From contig CAJXKY010000003.1 in the NCBI GenBank assembly GCA_913055675.1, positions 17,805-81,804 of the forward strand: a DNA stretch of 64,000 nucleotides, in the 5' to 3' direction. The position numbers were made by a program, and so were the translations under genes. The notes beneath the pieces were generated by a model. That model was not told the DNA's origin, did not search any database, and was given only the letters and a program-made list of their open reading frames with translations. This DNA is from an uncultured Halanaerobiales bacterium (GTDB taxonomy: Bacteria; Bacillota; Halanaerobiia; Halanaerobiales; M55B127). Below are positions 45,946-56,964 of the stretch, in pieces; positions within the stretch are counted from its first letter, which is position 1; each line of letters opens with the position of its first letter.

Positions 45946-48102
45946 ATGCAACTTTATGATCGATTAAAAAAGAGGTTCGATAAATGGACCGATTTTAATA
46001 TACAACTTAATGAAAAGTATAAAAGAAGAATAAGTTTGATTATCTTCTTTTTATTCATTGCAATCATATTAACTTTCAATTTTTTTCCTAATCAGATAGA
46101 CTTAGAAGTAGGGGAAGTAAGTACTACTGATATAGTAGCTCCCAGAACTGTAACATTTATTAACCAGGAAAAAACTGAACAGTTAAGAGAATTAGCTATG
46201 GAATCATCTTCAAAAGTGTATGAAGAAGATCAATCAGTAAATAGAATGATTTTAAATAATATTGATCAATTATTTAATGTTGTTTTAAATACAAAAACTA
46301 GAATACAAGATAGTGATAGTGAAAAAATAGAAAATCAATTATTAAATGAGATCAAATCAAATAACAATTTAGAGATTAGTAATGAAAATCTTAGTTTGCT
46401 TCTCAATACTGATGTCGAAAAAATCAATGAACTTCATGATGTTTCTACTGATATTATGGAGGAAATTCTACAAGAAAGAATTTTCCCAGAAAATATAATA
46501 GAAGTTAGAAATAGAATTAATCAGCTAGCCTTAGAGACAAATTTTGATCGAGAATACAGGTTAGTATTAATAAATATATTAACCAAACATGTAGAACCTA
46601 ATATGATTTTAAATTTAGATGCAACTGAACAACGTCAGCAGGAAGCCTTAAGAGAAGTTGAACCTGTCAAGCGAACAGTTTTGAAAGGCGAAAATATTAT
46701 CCGTAAGGGAGATATAGTTACACAAGATGATATCCAAGTATTAGAAGCCTTAGGTTTGAGAAAACCTAGAATAAATTATGTTAACTTAATAGGTGTATTA
46801 ATAACATTAAGTGCTTTACTTTTATTATTAGGTTATTATATAAAACATTACCAAAATGAAGTGTGGAAAAATATAAATCAATTAATTTTAATTGAAACCC
46901 TGATTATTTTAGTCGTTTTATTAGCTAAGATAATTAGTATTTTTCAACCATCATACATGGTTTATTTAGTACCAACAGCAATTGCGTCTATATTAATAAC
47001 TGTTTTAATAAATACTCAAATTGCATTAATAGTTACTGCATTTATTAGTTTTCTAATAGCATTAGTTTTTGGTAATCTTTATATAGCTGCAGCTGTTGCA
47101 TTTGTCGGAGGCTTAGTAGGTATAATAAGTGTAAGTAATGTAAATCAGAGAAGTGACCTTATCAAAGCTGGTTTTAATGTTAGTCTTTCACTAGTGGTAT
47201 TTATTGTGGGATTAACTTTAATGAATTTAACTAATGATTGGATAGAATTATTGTGGGCAGTTGGGATGGGTGTTTTAAATGGTATATTTGTAGCAATATT
47301 GGCTAATGGATTATTACCGTATTTAGAAAATATATTTGACTTAACTTCCTCTGTGAAGTTATTAGAACTGTCTAATCCCAGTCATCCCTTATTAAAGAGA
47401 TTATTAGTAGAAGCTCCGGGTACCTATCATCACAGTATAATTGTTGGTAATCTAGCTGAAAATGCTGCTGATAGGATTGGGGCAGACTCACTTTTAACTA
47501 GAGTTGGAGCTTACTTTCATGATATTGGGAAATTAAAAAGACCTTATTTCTTTTCAGATAACCAGTTTGGTGGAGAAAACCCACATGACAAAACTTCTCC
47601 AAACTTAAGTGCTTTAATTATTAAAGCACACGTTAAAGATGGGTTGGAAATGGCCGATAAGTATAACTTACCTAGAGCTGTAAAAGATATTATTCAGCAG
47701 CACCAGGGTACTGGATTGATTTCATTTTTCTATAAACAAGCTATTGAAAAAAACAAACATGGGGATATCAAAGAAAGTGATTTCAGGTATGATGGACCTA
47801 AACCTCAAACTAAAGAGGCTGCATTAATAATGTTAGCTGATACAGTTGAAGCAGCAGTCCGTTCAAAAAATTTCAATAAGAATAATCATAATAGAATTGA
47901 AATTTTTGTAAAGGAATTAATTAGGGAAAAATTGAATGATAGACAATTAGATGATTCACCGTTAACTTTACATGAACTTGATGAAATTGCAGATAGTTTT
48001 GTACAAATTTTAACCGGTATATATCATAAAAGAATAGAATATCCTGATAATTTATTAAAAGAAGTTAAAAAGGATGATAACAATGATAAAAACGGAAATT
48101 AA
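45946..48102 (+). CDS. 7TM-HD family cyclic-di-AMP phosphodiesterase (PgpH/YqfF)
   Basis: A 718-residue membrane protein. One N-terminal helix is followed by an extracytoplasmic 7TMR-HDED domain (about 50-265), seven transmembrane helices (about 275-475) and a cytoplasmic HD domain. HD-domain motifs are TYHHSIIVGNLAE, AYFHDIGKLKRP, NPHDKTSPNLS and IIQQHQGT. In Listeria and Bacillus this family degrades c-di-AMP, the osmolyte-controlling messenger. It lies between phoH and ybeY, the conserved position, with the start two bases after the phoH stop. Confidence 0.93.
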   Translation: MQLYDRLKKRFDKWTDFNIQLNEKYKRRISLIIFFLFIAIILTFNFFPNQIDLEVGEVSTTDIVAPRTVTFINQEKTEQLRELAMESSSKVYEEDQSVNRMILNNIDQLFNVVLNTKTRIQDSDSEKIENQLLNEIKSNNNLEISNENLSLLLNTDVEKINELHDVSTDIMEEILQERIFPENIIEVRNRINQLALETNFDREYRLVLINILTKHVEPNMILNLDATEQRQQEALREVEPVKRTVLKGENIIRKGDIVTQDDIQVLEALGLRKPRINYVNLIGVLITLSALLLLLGYYIKHYQNEVWKNINQLILIETLIILVVLLAKIISIFQPSYMVYLVPTAIASILITVLINTQIALIVTAFISFLIALVFGNLYIAAAVAFVGGLVGIISVSNVNQRSDLIKAGFNVSLSLVVFIVGLTLMNLTNDWIELLWAVGMGVLNGIFVAILANGLLPYLENIFDLTSSVKLLELSNPSHPLLKRLLVEAPGTYHHSIIVGNLAENAADRIGADSLLTRVGAYFHDIGKLKRPYFFSDNQFGGENPHDKTSPNLSALIIKAHVKDGLEMADKYNLPRAVKDIIQQHQGTGLISFFYKQAIEKNKHGDIKESDFRYDGPKPQTKEAALIMLADTVEAAVRSKNFNKNNHNRIEIFVKELIREKLNDRQLDDSPLTLHELDEIADSFVQILTGIYHKRIEYPDNLLKEVKKDDNNDKNGN

Positions 48103-48511
48103 TAATCAACAAAATAAAGTTGAAATTGATGAAAATCTCTATCAAAACTTTAAAGATATAATTACTAAAGCAACTGAAATGGAAGGTTATGATGGTGGAG
48201 AAATAAGTATAGCATTTGTAGATAATGAAAAAATAAAAGAATTAAACAATAAGTTCAGGAATAAAGATGAAGCAACAGATGTTTTATCCTTTCCTATGGA
48301 TGAAGAGATATTAGGAGATATAATTATCTCAGCCGAAAGGGCATTAAGTCAGTCTAAAGATTACGGACATTCATTTAAACGAGAGATATGTTATTTAGTA
48401 ACTCATGGTATCTTACATCTTTTAGGATATGACCATAAAATTGAAGGTGAAAAAGAGGAAATGCGCAAGAAAGAGGAAAGAATATTAAAAGAATTAGAAA
48501 TTAAAAGATAG
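48083..48511 (+). CDS. ybeY: Endoribonuclease YbeY
   Basis: A 142-residue zinc-dependent rRNA maturation factor. The active-site HGILHLLGYDH motif holds the three zinc histidines, and NKFRNKDEATDVLSFP is also diagnostic. ATG at 48083 has AAAGGA upstream; 48074 is an alternative. It overlaps the end of the HD-phosphodiesterase gene. dgkA, commonly next, is absent. Confidence 0.95.
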   Translation: MIKTEINNQQNKVEIDENLYQNFKDIITKATEMEGYDGGEISIAFVDNEKIKELNNKFRNKDEATDVLSFPMDEEILGDIIISAERALSQSKDYGHSFKREICYLVTHGILHLLGYDHKIEGEKEEMRKKEERILKELEIKR

Positions 48512-48565
48512 AATAATATTTGTTTTTAATAATGTATTTGATTTTCAACTGGAGGGCATTTGAGA

Positions 48566-49816
48566 ATGATTATTAATTTGGTTGGCTTCATTATACTACT
48601 TATCCTATCTGGATTTTTTTCAGGTTCTGAAACAGCTTTTATGTCTGCAAACAGGGTAAGAATAAGGGAATTAGCAAATGAAGGAGACCACAAAGCTAAA
48701 AGAGTTGATCAATTATTAGATGATCAAACTGAACTACTTACAACAATTTTAATAGGTAACAATTTAGTTAATATTGCTGCTTCTGCAATTGCTACCTCAA
48801 TTGCTATTGAATTATTTGGAAGTAAAGGAGTAGGAATTGCAACAGGAGTAGTCACTTTTGTAATATTAGTTTTTGGTGAAATTACACCAAAATCATTAGG
48901 TAATAGCAGCCCTATAAAGTATGCTAAAGTTGCTGCAATAGTTTTATATTGGCTAGAAAAAATATTGTATCCTGTTATATTATTTTTCACTGTTTTAATC
49001 AAAAAAATGATCGGCGAAAATAAAATGATTTCTTCTGCATTTATTAGTGAAGAAGAAGTTAGGAGATTTGTTAATGTAAGTGAAGAAGAAGGAGCAATAA
49101 AAGAAAGCGAAAAAGAAATGATTCAAAGTGTATTTGAATTTGATGATATTGTTGTAAAAGAAATAATGGTTCCAAGAATAGATATGGTTTGTATAAATAA
49201 AAACGTGAGTATAGAAGAATTAGTTGACTTAGCTGTTGATAAAGGCCATTCTAGGATACCTGTATATGAAGATAGTATTGATGATATAATTGGCTTAATT
49301 TATGTTAAAGATTTATTACAATTACTCCAAAAAGGAAAAGAAAATTTAACTCTTGAGGACTTAATTAAACCAATTTATTTTATACCTGAAAGTAAACAAA
49401 TTAATAAATTATTGAAAGAAATGCAGAATAGGAGAGAGCACATGGCTGTTATTTTGGATGAATATGGCGGGACTTCAGGTTTAATTACTATTGAAGATTT
49501 ATTAGAAGAAATAGTCGGAGATATTCAGGATGAATATGATTTAGAAGATAAACAAATCAATTTGATAAATAACAAAGAAATTCTTGTTGATGCTAGGGTA
49601 GATTTAGATGATCTAAATGATATATTACCTTTTGAGCTATTAGATGAAGAAAGTTATGAGACAATAAGTGGCTTTGTTCTACATAAATTAGGATATTTAC
49701 CTGATGAAGGAGAGAAATTAGAACTTGAAGGAATTATAATAGAGATAGAAAAAATTGAAGAACATCGAATCCAAAAATTGAGAATATTTACTAATGAGCC
49801 AATGAAAAAAATATAA
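48566..49816 (+). CDS. Hemolysin-family CNNM/CorC membrane protein with CBS domains
   Basis: A 416-residue protein: an N-terminal DUF21 membrane domain with about four helices (FFSGSETAFMSANRVRIREL), a pair of CBS domains (about 200-320; VPRIDMVCINK, EYGGTSGLITIEDLLEEIVG) and a C-terminal CorC_HlyC domain. The family is linked to magnesium or cobalt transport; the historical name hemolysin is misleading. ATG at 48566 has GGAGGG nine bases upstream. Confidence 0.9.
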   Translation: MIINLVGFIILLILSGFFSGSETAFMSANRVRIRELANEGDHKAKRVDQLLDDQTELLTTILIGNNLVNIAASAIATSIAIELFGSKGVGIATGVVTFVILVFGEITPKSLGNSSPIKYAKVAAIVLYWLEKILYPVILFFTVLIKKMIGENKMISSAFISEEEVRRFVNVSEEEGAIKESEKEMIQSVFEFDDIVVKEIMVPRIDMVCINKNVSIEELVDLAVDKGHSRIPVYEDSIDDIIGLIYVKDLLQLLQKGKENLTLEDLIKPIYFIPESKQINKLLKEMQNRREHMAVILDEYGGTSGLITIEDLLEEIVGDIQDEYDLEDKQINLINNKEILVDARVDLDDLNDILPFELLDEESYETISGFVLHKLGYLPDEGEKLELEGIIIEIEKIEEHRIQKLRIFTNEPMKKI

Positions 49817-49898
49817 TAATATAGGTTTTGAATTAAATTATATATAATAAAAAAGTTAAAATTATCAAATATAATTAGTGAACTGTAGAGGTGTGAAA

Positions 49899-51065
49899 AT
49901 GAGGAAAGGTATTTTATATGGACTTGTTATATTATTAGTGATTGTTGCAGTTTCAGCATTTATGTTTAGAAACAAATTAGGGGAGCAACCTTCTGGAACT
50001 GAACAAGCTGTGGAAGAATCATCCCAAACAGAGGTAACTGAGAAAGATGAAATCCAAGACAAAGATGTAGATACAAGTGTAGATAATGAAGTTATTGAAA
50101 AAAAGGATACGGCTCAAAAGAGACCTTCTGAAGAAGAAACTGATGAAATTATTGAAGAAGATGTTGTTTTATCAAAATTTAATTATCTGCCTGTGGATGA
50201 AAAAACACTTCATAGAGCTATGATGGTGAGTATTGAAAATACTCCTGCAGCTAGGCCACAATCAGGAATCTGTAAAGCTCCTATTGTCTACGAATTCCTA
50301 GTTGAAGGGGGTATAACCAGATTTTTAGCACTTTATAGGTCGGAAATTCCTGATAAAATTGGCCCGATAAGAAGTTTAAGGCCTTATATGATTGAGATTG
50401 CTCGGGAATATAATGCTTTACTTTTACATGCTGGTGCTAGTCCTGAAGGTTTTGAAATGCTTGATAATAATGATTATAAAAATCTTGATCAAATATATAA
50501 TGGTAAATATTATTGGAGAAGTCAACAAGACCCAACTCCTCACAACCTTTATACAGGCGAGTATAGAATCAATGATTATCTAAATAATATGTTAGGAGTG
50601 GAATATGATAATAGATTTAATTTTGAAGAGATAATGATAATATCTAATACTAAATCTGCAGCTGAAGTAATTAATATAAATTATTGGGGTAATTATAATG
50701 TGATATACAAATATTCTCCTGAAGAGAATACTTATTATAGATATTTGGGTAATCTTGATTCACCACATTTTTGCGAAAGCAACATTCAAATTACTGTAAA
50801 AAATATTATTGTTCAATTTGTAAAAACTTCTGTTAAAGATGATGCAGGAAGATTAACAATGGATTTAGAAGGTAGTAATAAAGCCCTATATTTTAGAAAT
50901 GGTACAGTTAGTGAAGGTTATTGGGAAAAAGAAGGACAAAATTTAACAAAATTTTATAATGAAAACAATAAAGAAATTGCTGTAAATCCAGGTAACACAT
51001 GGATACAAATCGTTCCTAATAACACAAAAATTACCTATGAGGAAAGTGATGATAATGGTAAATAA
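49899..51065 (+). CDS. DUF3048-domain membrane-anchored protein (YerB-like)
   Basis: A 388-residue protein with an N-terminal membrane anchor (GILYGLVILLVIVAVSAFMF) and an acidic, Ser/Glu-rich linker (about 30-85). A DUF3048 module follows (MMVSIENTPAARPQSGICKAP, FLALYRSEIPDKIGPIRSLRPY, DPTPHNLYT). The function is unknown; it acts outside the membrane. No lipobox Cys is present, unlike Bacillus YerB. ATG at 49899 is preceded by AGAGGTG. The end overlaps cdd by 11 bases. Confidence 0.85.
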   Translation: MRKGILYGLVILLVIVAVSAFMFRNKLGEQPSGTEQAVEESSQTEVTEKDEIQDKDVDTSVDNEVIEKKDTAQKRPSEEETDEIIEEDVVLSKFNYLPVDEKTLHRAMMVSIENTPAARPQSGICKAPIVYEFLVEGGITRFLALYRSEIPDKIGPIRSLRPYMIEIAREYNALLLHAGASPEGFEMLDNNDYKNLDQIYNGKYYWRSQQDPTPHNLYTGEYRINDYLNNMLGVEYDNRFNFEEIMIISNTKSAAEVININYWGNYNVIYKYSPEENTYYRYLGNLDSPHFCESNIQITVKNIIVQFVKTSVKDDAGRLTMDLEGSNKALYFRNGTVSEGYWEKEGQNLTKFYNENNKEIAVNPGNTWIQIVPNNTKITYEESDDNGK

Positions 51066-51459
51066 TGAGACTAAAGAAAAACTATTTGAAGTTGCTAAAG
51101 AAGTTATTGAAAATGCCTATGTACCTTATTCTAATTTTCCTTTGGCGGCTGCACTATTAACAAAAGATGGAGAAATATTTACTGGTGTAAATATAGAGAA
51201 CGCTGCTTTTGGTTCTACAATGTGTGCTGAAAGAACTGCAATATTTAAAGCAGTTTCAGAAGGGTATACTGATTTTGAAGCTATGCTTTTATTAACTGAA
51301 TCTAAAAAACCAGTTACACCATGTGGAGCTTGCAGACAAGTAATAAATGAATTTAGTAAAGATATTGATATTATAATGACAACATATGATAAACAAGAAT
51401 TGATAAAGAAAAATAAGGAACTATTACCCGGTTCATTTAATAAGGATGATATGAAATAA
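51055..51459 (+). CDS. cdd: Cytidine deaminase
   Basis: A 134-residue homotetrameric-type cytidine deaminase. The catalytic C57-A-E59 and the C90-G-A-C93 knuckle (PCGAC) bind zinc, and NFPLAAALL and GVNIENAAFG form the substrate pocket. It converts cytidine to uridine in pyrimidine salvage. GAGGAAAG precedes ATG 51055. It overlaps DUF3048 upstream and era by one base downstream. Confidence 0.95.
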   Translation: MVNNETKEKLFEVAKEVIENAYVPYSNFPLAAALLTKDGEIFTGVNIENAAFGSTMCAERTAIFKAVSEGYTDFEAMLLLTESKKPVTPCGACRQVINEFSKDIDIIMTTYDKQELIKKNKELLPGSFNKDDMK

Positions 51460-52343
51460 TGAGTTTTAAATCAGGATTTGCAACAATAATTGGTAGACCT
51501 AATGTTGGTAAATCGACGTTAGTTAATTATTTAATTGGTGAGAAGATATCTATTACTTCACCGCGACCACAAACTACGAGAAATAGTATTAAAACTATAT
51601 ATACTACAGAACAAGGTCAAGTTATTTTTGTAGATACCCCAGGTATTTATAAAACCAAAAATGATTTAGATCGTTATATGGTAAATGAAGCATATAAAAG
51701 TATAGAAGGAATAGACATTATAATATTAATGTTTGATGCAACGGTTAATTTTAAAAAACAGGACCAAGTAATATATAACCAAATAAAAAATTCCTCTACT
51801 CCTTTTTTGGCTGTTTTAAATAAAATTGACAAGATAAAGAAAAAGGAATTGCCTAATGTTTTAAAACAATACCAAAAAAGAATAAAGGAAGATATTATAC
51901 CAATCTCATCTAAAACAGGTAGAAATATAGATGGTTTGTTAGGTCGAGTCTTTGAAAAATTACCTGAAGGACCTCAATACTTTCCAGATGATATGATAAC
52001 AGATCAAATTGAGCAGTTCATTGTGGCTGAGATGATTCGAGAAAAAACGTTCTATTTATTAAGAGAAGAAGTACCTTTTGGTATTGCTGTTTTAATAGAA
52101 GAAATGAAAGAGCGCAATGATGATATTATGTATATTAGAGCTAATATTTATGTGGAAAAGAGATCACATAAAGGAATTATTATAGGTAAAGATGGTAAAA
52201 TGCTTAAAAAAATAGGTACTAGAGCTAGAAAAGATATTGAAAAACTTCTTCAACAGAAGGTCTATTTAGATCTTTGGGTTAAAGTTGAAAAAGATTGGCG
52301 CGATGATGAAAATTTATTAAAAAGAATGGGATATAAAACTTAG
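51459..52343 (+). CDS. era: GTPase Era
   Basis: A 294-residue GTPase with G1 GRPNVGKST (12-20), G3 DTPG, G4 NKID and a C-terminal KH domain (KGIIIGKDGKMLKKIGTRAR) that binds the 3' end of 16S rRNA during 30S assembly. The start overlaps the cdd stop by one base. Confidence 0.97.
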   Translation: MSFKSGFATIIGRPNVGKSTLVNYLIGEKISITSPRPQTTRNSIKTIYTTEQGQVIFVDTPGIYKTKNDLDRYMVNEAYKSIEGIDIIILMFDATVNFKKQDQVIYNQIKNSSTPFLAVLNKIDKIKKKELPNVLKQYQKRIKEDIIPISSKTGRNIDGLLGRVFEKLPEGPQYFPDDMITDQIEQFIVAEMIREKTFYLLREEVPFGIAVLIEEMKERNDDIMYIRANIYVEKRSHKGIIIGKDGKMLKKIGTRARKDIEKLLQQKVYLDLWVKVEKDWRDDENLLKRMGYKT

Positions 52344-52447
52344 AATTTTAAAATAAAAATCTATAGTTTTTATATTGTTTATTACTTTTTAAAAAAATTT
52401 CAAGAAATTAAATAATAATTATTTAAAGGGAAAAGGAGTGATTAATA

Positions 52448-53131
52448 GTGGCGATTAAACCTAGAGATATGGCCAAAATGATTGACCATACAAATTTAAA
52501 TGCTACTGCAACTGTTGATGATATTAAAGAATTATGTGAGGAGGCTTTAGAATATCAATTTGCTTCTGTTTGTATTCATCCTATTTATGTTCCATTAGCA
52601 ACCAAAATGCTACAAGAATCTTCTGTCAAAGTAACTACTGTAATAGGATTTCCATTAGGAGCAAATACATCAGAAACTAAGGCTTTTGAAACTAAAAATG
52701 CTATTAAAAATGGAGCTCAAGAGGTAGACATGGTTATGAATATTGGTGCTTTCAAATCCGGTGCTTATGACTTAGTTAGATCTGATATTAAAGCTGTTAA
52801 GGATGCTACAAAATCGTCTGGAGTTACTTCAGATGTTATCGTTAAAGTTATAATAGAAACTTGCTATTTAAATGAAGATGAAATAGTAAAAGCTTGTGAA
52901 ATAGTAAAAGATGCTGGTGGAGATTTTGTCAAAACTTCAACTGGTTTCGGAACAGATGGTGCTGTTGAAGAAGATGTTAGTATTATGCGTAAAACAGTAG
53001 GAAGAGATATTGGAGTAAAAGCCTCAGGTGGTATTAAAGATTTTGATGATGCACTGTCGATGCTTGATGCAGGAGCCAATAGACTTGGAGCTAGCTCAGG
53101 AGTGGCTATAGTTACTGATACAAAAGATTAG
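52448..53131 (+). CDS. deoC: Deoxyribose-phosphate aldolase
   Basis: A 227-residue class I aldolase. The Schiff-base lysine is K162 in VKTSTGFG and the second catalytic lysine is K191 in GVKASGGI; DHTNLNATAT and GFPLGANTSETKAFE are also typical. It splits deoxyribose 5-phosphate to glyceraldehyde 3-phosphate and acetaldehyde, complementing the nearby cytidine deaminase. It starts at GTG with AAAAGGAGTG. Its insertion between era and recO departs from the usual order. Confidence 0.95.
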   Translation: MAIKPRDMAKMIDHTNLNATATVDDIKELCEEALEYQFASVCIHPIYVPLATKMLQESSVKVTTVIGFPLGANTSETKAFETKNAIKNGAQEVDMVMNIGAFKSGAYDLVRSDIKAVKDATKSSGVTSDVIVKVIIETCYLNEDEIVKACEIVKDAGGDFVKTSTGFGTDGAVEEDVSIMRKTVGRDIGVKASGGIKDFDDALSMLDAGANRLGASSGVAIVTDTKD

Positions 53132-53146
53132 AAAGTAGGAAATTTA

Positions 53147-53920
53147 ATGTCTTTGATAGAAACAGAGGCCTTAGTATTAAAACAGTTTGATTTGGGTGAA
53201 GCTGACAAAATAATAACTTTCTATACACTAGATGAAGGAAAAATAAGAGCTGTAGTTAAAAAGGCAAGAAATTCAAAAAACAACAAAATATCAGCTGTCG
53301 TTTTGCCTTACTGTTATAATTATATAAAAGTTTATAAAAATAATTCTTTAGATCGAATAAATAATGTGGATAGCATCCATCGGTTTGAAGAATTAAGAAA
53401 TAATTTGGATAAAATGGCTTATGCTTCTTATTTTTCAGAAATGGTTGAGAAAGCCGGTATGGAATACCACCCAAATCAACCATTATTTAAACTTTTATTG
53501 ACAACTTTTTATAAAATGGCAAGAGCTTCTAAAGAAGAATTGAATAAGATTAATATAATCTTTAAATTATTATTTTTAAAATATATAGGAGTTCAACCAA
53601 GAATATATTTTTGTTATGAATGTGGTGTAAAACATAAAACTTTAAAAAAACAACATTTTAATGTTCAAGAAGGTGGACTTATTTGTTCCAGCTGTGTAAG
53701 AGAAAAATATAGTGATTTTGATACCTTAAATCAATTGCAAGTTGATTTAATAAAAAGGGTTTATAGAGCTGGCATAGATTCCTTGGATGGATTAAATGTT
53801 GAAGATAGTTTATTGAATAGTATAGACAAACTAATTGATAAATTTATTTTATATCATTTAGATTTCAAATTGAAATCTGAAGATTTTCTACAAATTATAA
53901 AAGGATTTGATAAAAACTAA
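53147..53920 (+). CDS. recO: DNA repair protein RecO
   Basis: A 257-residue recombination mediator. An N-terminal OB fold (ALVLKQFDLGEADKIITFYT), a helical domain and a zinc knuckle (CYECGVKH...CSSC) are visible. RecO helps load RecA on SSB-coated DNA with RecF/RecR. It lies 15 bases after deoC and probably shares its transcript. Confidence 0.93.
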   Translation: MSLIETEALVLKQFDLGEADKIITFYTLDEGKIRAVVKKARNSKNNKISAVVLPYCYNYIKVYKNNSLDRINNVDSIHRFEELRNNLDKMAYASYFSEMVEKAGMEYHPNQPLFKLLLTTFYKMARASKEELNKINIIFKLLFLKYIGVQPRIYFCYECGVKHKTLKKQHFNVQEGGLICSSCVREKYSDFDTLNQLQVDLIKRVYRAGIDSLDGLNVEDSLLNSIDKLIDKFILYHLDFKLKSEDFLQIIKGFDKN

Positions 53921-53922
53921 AA

Positions 53923-53966
53923 AGGTAGAAATATCTACCTCGTCTCTGTTTGAGATGAGGTATTTG
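53923..53966 (+). terminator. Overlapping hairpins between recO and glyQ
   Basis: AGGTAGA/TCTACCT (53923-53940) and CTACCTCGTCTC/GAGATGAGGTA (53935-53962) share bases and cannot form together. The second is followed by only a weak T-rich stretch. It may be an inefficient terminator or a small switch before glyQ. Confidence 0.5.
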
Positions 53967-54008
53967 TATTATAAAAAAAGTTATTTTTATTGGAAGGAAT
54001 GATTTAGG

Positions 54009-54893
54009 ATGAATTTTCAAAATATGATACAAAATCTGCATAAATTTTGGAGTGATCATAACTGTATAATTGAGCAACCTTATGATACTGAAGTAGGAGC
54101 AGGAACAATGAGTCCCTCTACTTTTTTAAGATCATTAGGCCCAGAACCTTGGAGAACTGGATATGTCCAACCCTGTAGAAGACCTGCTGATGGTAGATAT
54201 GGAGAAAATCCTTTTCGACTGCAAAGGTATTTACAATACCAGGTAATAATTAAACCTTCTCCTGATAATATACAAGAAATGTATCTTGATAGTTTAAAAG
54301 CATTAGGTATTAATCCCCAAAAACATGATATTAGATTTGTCGAAGACAATTGGGAAGCTCCTACTTTAGGTGCATGGGGACTTGGTTGGGAAGTTTGGTT
54401 AGATGGTATGGAAATAACTCAGTTTACTTATTTTCAACAGGTTGGTGGTTTGGATTGTAATCCGGTGACTGCTGAAATCACATACGGTTTAGAACGTATA
54501 GCAATGTATTTACAAGATGTTGATAATATATTTGATATTGAATGGGTAGATGGAATTAATTATAGAAATGTTAATTTACAGATTGAAAAGGAGAATTCTG
54601 TCTATAATTTTGAAGAATCAAATATAGAAAACTTAAATAATTTGTTTAAAATATATGAAGATGAGGCTATAAATTTAGCAGAAAAAAATTTAGTCTATCC
54701 TGCTTATGATTATACTTTAAAGTGTTCCCATGTTTTTAATTTATTAGATGCTAGGGGAGCTATAAGTGTATCTGAAAGAACTGGCTATATTGCAAGAGTT
54801 AGAGATTTAGCAAGAAAATGTGCTAAAGCATACGTACAGAAAAGAGAATCATTAGATTTTCCATTGTTGGAAGGAAGTGTTAACAATGAGTAA
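54009..54893 (+). CDS. glyQ: Glycyl-tRNA synthetase alpha subunit
   Basis: A 294-residue class II catalytic subunit. Motifs include [41 protein letters not shown] and [20 protein letters not shown]. It forms an alpha2beta2 enzyme with glyS. No glycine T-box is visible upstream. GGAAGGAATGATTTAGG precedes the ATG, and it overlaps glyS by 8 bases. Confidence 0.96.
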   Translation: MNFQNMIQNLHKFWSDHNCIIEQPYDTEVGAGTMSPSTFLRSLGPEPWRTGYVQPCRRPADGRYGENPFRLQRYLQYQVIIKPSPDNIQEMYLDSLKALGINPQKHDIRFVEDNWEAPTLGAWGLGWEVWLDGMEITQFTYFQQVGGLDCNPVTAEITYGLERIAMYLQDVDNIFDIEWVDGINYRNVNLQIEKENSVYNFEESNIENLNNLFKIYEDEAINLAEKNLVYPAYDYTLKCSHVFNLLDARGAISVSERTGYIARVRDLARKCAKAYVQKRESLDFPLLEGSVNNE

Positions 54894-56964
54894 TCAAACT
54901 CTTTTAGAAATAGGGACTGAAGAAATTCCTGCTAAATTAGTTAAAGAAATCTATAGTAACTTAAAAAAGAAAATGAAAGAATTATTAGATGAAAATAGAA
55001 TTGAATATGATAAAATAAAGGTCTATGGTGCTCCCCGTAGAATTGCTGTTGAAGTCCATGATATTTCTGAATATCAAAAGCAAGAAATAAAGGAAATCAA
55101 GGGTCCGCCTAAAAATATTGCTTTTGATGATGAAGGGAATCCTACTAAAGCAGCTACCGGTTTTGCAAGTAATCATAACATTGAAGTAGAAGATTTAGAA
55201 GAAAGAAATACAGAGCGGGGCATTTATTTATATGCAGTTATTAAACAGGATAGAAAAAAGACAAAGTTATTACTAGAAGAAATTTATAAAAGATTAATTA
55301 AAGAAGTAAATTTACCAATAACCATGCGCTGGGGAAATCATGATTTAAAATTTATACGGCCTATACATTGGTTATTAGCTTTATTTAATGATAAAACTAT
55401 TGAATTCCAATTAGAACATTTAAAATCAGATAATAAAACTTGGGGCCATAGATTTATGGCTAATCAAGAATTTGAAGTTGATTCGGTTAATGAATATGAA
55501 AGAACTCTTAAGAAAGCAAATGTAATAGTAGATCCTCAAAAAAGAAGAGAAATCATATTAGAAGAAGTAGGAACTATAATCTTAGAAAAGAAATTAAAAT
55601 TCAAATTAGATAATCAATTGATGGAAGAAGTTATTCATTTAGTTGAAAATCCTAGTCCCTTTCTTGCTAGTTTTGCAGAAAAATATCTAAATTTACCGGA
55701 GCCGGTTATTGTTACACCTTTAAAAGAACATCAAAAATACTTTCCGCTTTGGGACAAGAATGATAACTTGAGTAATAAGTTTATAGTAGTAAAAGAAGGT
55801 GGCAAAGATTATATTTACAATGTAAGAGAGGGTAATGAAAAAGTTCTTAGAGCTAGATTAGATGATGCAGAATTTTATTACAAAAGAGATATAAAAGTAG
55901 ATTTGGATGAATTTTTAGAAGATTTAAATGGTTTAATTTTAAGAGAAGAACTTGGTAGTATGTATGATAAGACAAACAGAAATATTAAATTAAGTGAAAA
56001 AATAGCTCAAAAATTAGACATGAGTGAACAACAGTCGAAAAATATTAAATCAGCTTCTAAATATGCTAAAATAGATTTAGTTTCTCAAATGGTAAGAGAA
56101 TTCCCCGAATTACAAGGGGTAATGGGTAGTATTTATACCAGAAATAATGGGATGAATGAAGATGTATCATTAGCTATCAGAGATCATTATTTACCGGATT
56201 CTGCCGATAGTAAATTACCTGGTACGAAGCTTGGAAAAGTAGTTAGTTTAAGTGATAAAATTGATACACTTACAGGATTTTTTGGGATTAACCTAATTCC
56301 AACTGGTTCACAGGATCCATATGGATTAAGAAGAGCTGCAACAGGTATAGTTAGACTTATAGAAGATTTAAATTATGAAGTTAAGATTGATAACCTGTTT
56401 AAAGATAGTTTAGAAGTGTTTATAAATTCTAAACAGGAATTGGATTTAAACTCTGAAGAGCTAATTAATAAGATACATGAGTTTATGTTAGACAGGGTAG
56501 AATATATTTTAAAAGAAAGAGGTTATGATATAGATATAATTCGAACTGTACTATATGGATTACCACTTTCGATTCCGCTTGTCAAAAAAGCTGTTAGTCT
56601 TTTAGATGAGGTAAAACACAAAAATTCTTTCCAGAATTTCTTAACTGCTTTTAATAGAGTGGATAGTATTATAAAAGAAAAAACCGAAACAGATGTTAAC
56701 CCAGAATTATTTAAAAAAGAAGAAGAAAAAGTATTATATAATGAATATAAAGAAATAAAAAACGAAGTCAATAATTATATAGAAGATAATGATTTGAAAA
56801 ATGCTTATCATAGTTTGATTAAAATAATAGATCCTATTCATGATTTCTTTGAAGAAGTAAGGGTTATGGCTGAAGATCAATCTGTAAAAGAAAATAGACT
56901 TGCTTTATTAAAACAGATCCAAGTCTTGATGAAAAGTATAGGGGATTTTAGTTATAAACAATAA
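54886..56964 (+). CDS. glyS: Glycyl-tRNA synthetase beta subunit
   Basis: A 692-residue beta subunit with the opening [12 protein letters not shown]. It has [21 protein letters not shown], the HD-like central part ([13 protein letters not shown]) and the [17 protein letters not shown] anticodon-side region. ATG 54886 is preceded by GGAAGGAAG. It binds tRNA for the glyQ catalytic subunit. Confidence 0.96.
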   Translation: MSNQTLLEIGTEEIPAKLVKEIYSNLKKKMKELLDENRIEYDKIKVYGAPRRIAVEVHDISEYQKQEIKEIKGPPKNIAFDDEGNPTKAATGFASNHNIEVEDLEERNTERGIYLYAVIKQDRKKTKLLLEEIYKRLIKEVNLPITMRWGNHDLKFIRPIHWLLALFNDKTIEFQLEHLKSDNKTWGHRFMANQEFEVDSVNEYERTLKKANVIVDPQKRREIILEEVGTIILEKKLKFKLDNQLMEEVIHLVENPSPFLASFAEKYLNLPEPVIVTPLKEHQKYFPLWDKNDNLSNKFIVVKEGGKDYIYNVREGNEKVLRARLDDAEFYYKRDIKVDLDEFLEDLNGLILREELGSMYDKTNRNIKLSEKIAQKLDMSEQQSKNIKSASKYAKIDLVSQMVREFPELQGVMGSIYTRNNGMNEDVSLAIRDHYLPDSADSKLPGTKLGKVVSLSDKIDTLTGFFGINLIPTGSQDPYGLRRAATGIVRLIEDLNYEVKIDNLFKDSLEVFINSKQELDLNSEELINKIHEFMLDRVEYILKERGYDIDIIRTVLYGLPLSIPLVKKAVSLLDEVKHKNSFQNFLTAFNRVDSIIKEKTETDVNPELFKKEEEKVLYNEYKEIKNEVNNYIEDNDLKNAYHSLIKIIDPIHDFFEEVRVMAEDQSVKENRLALLKQIQVLMKSIGDFSYKQ

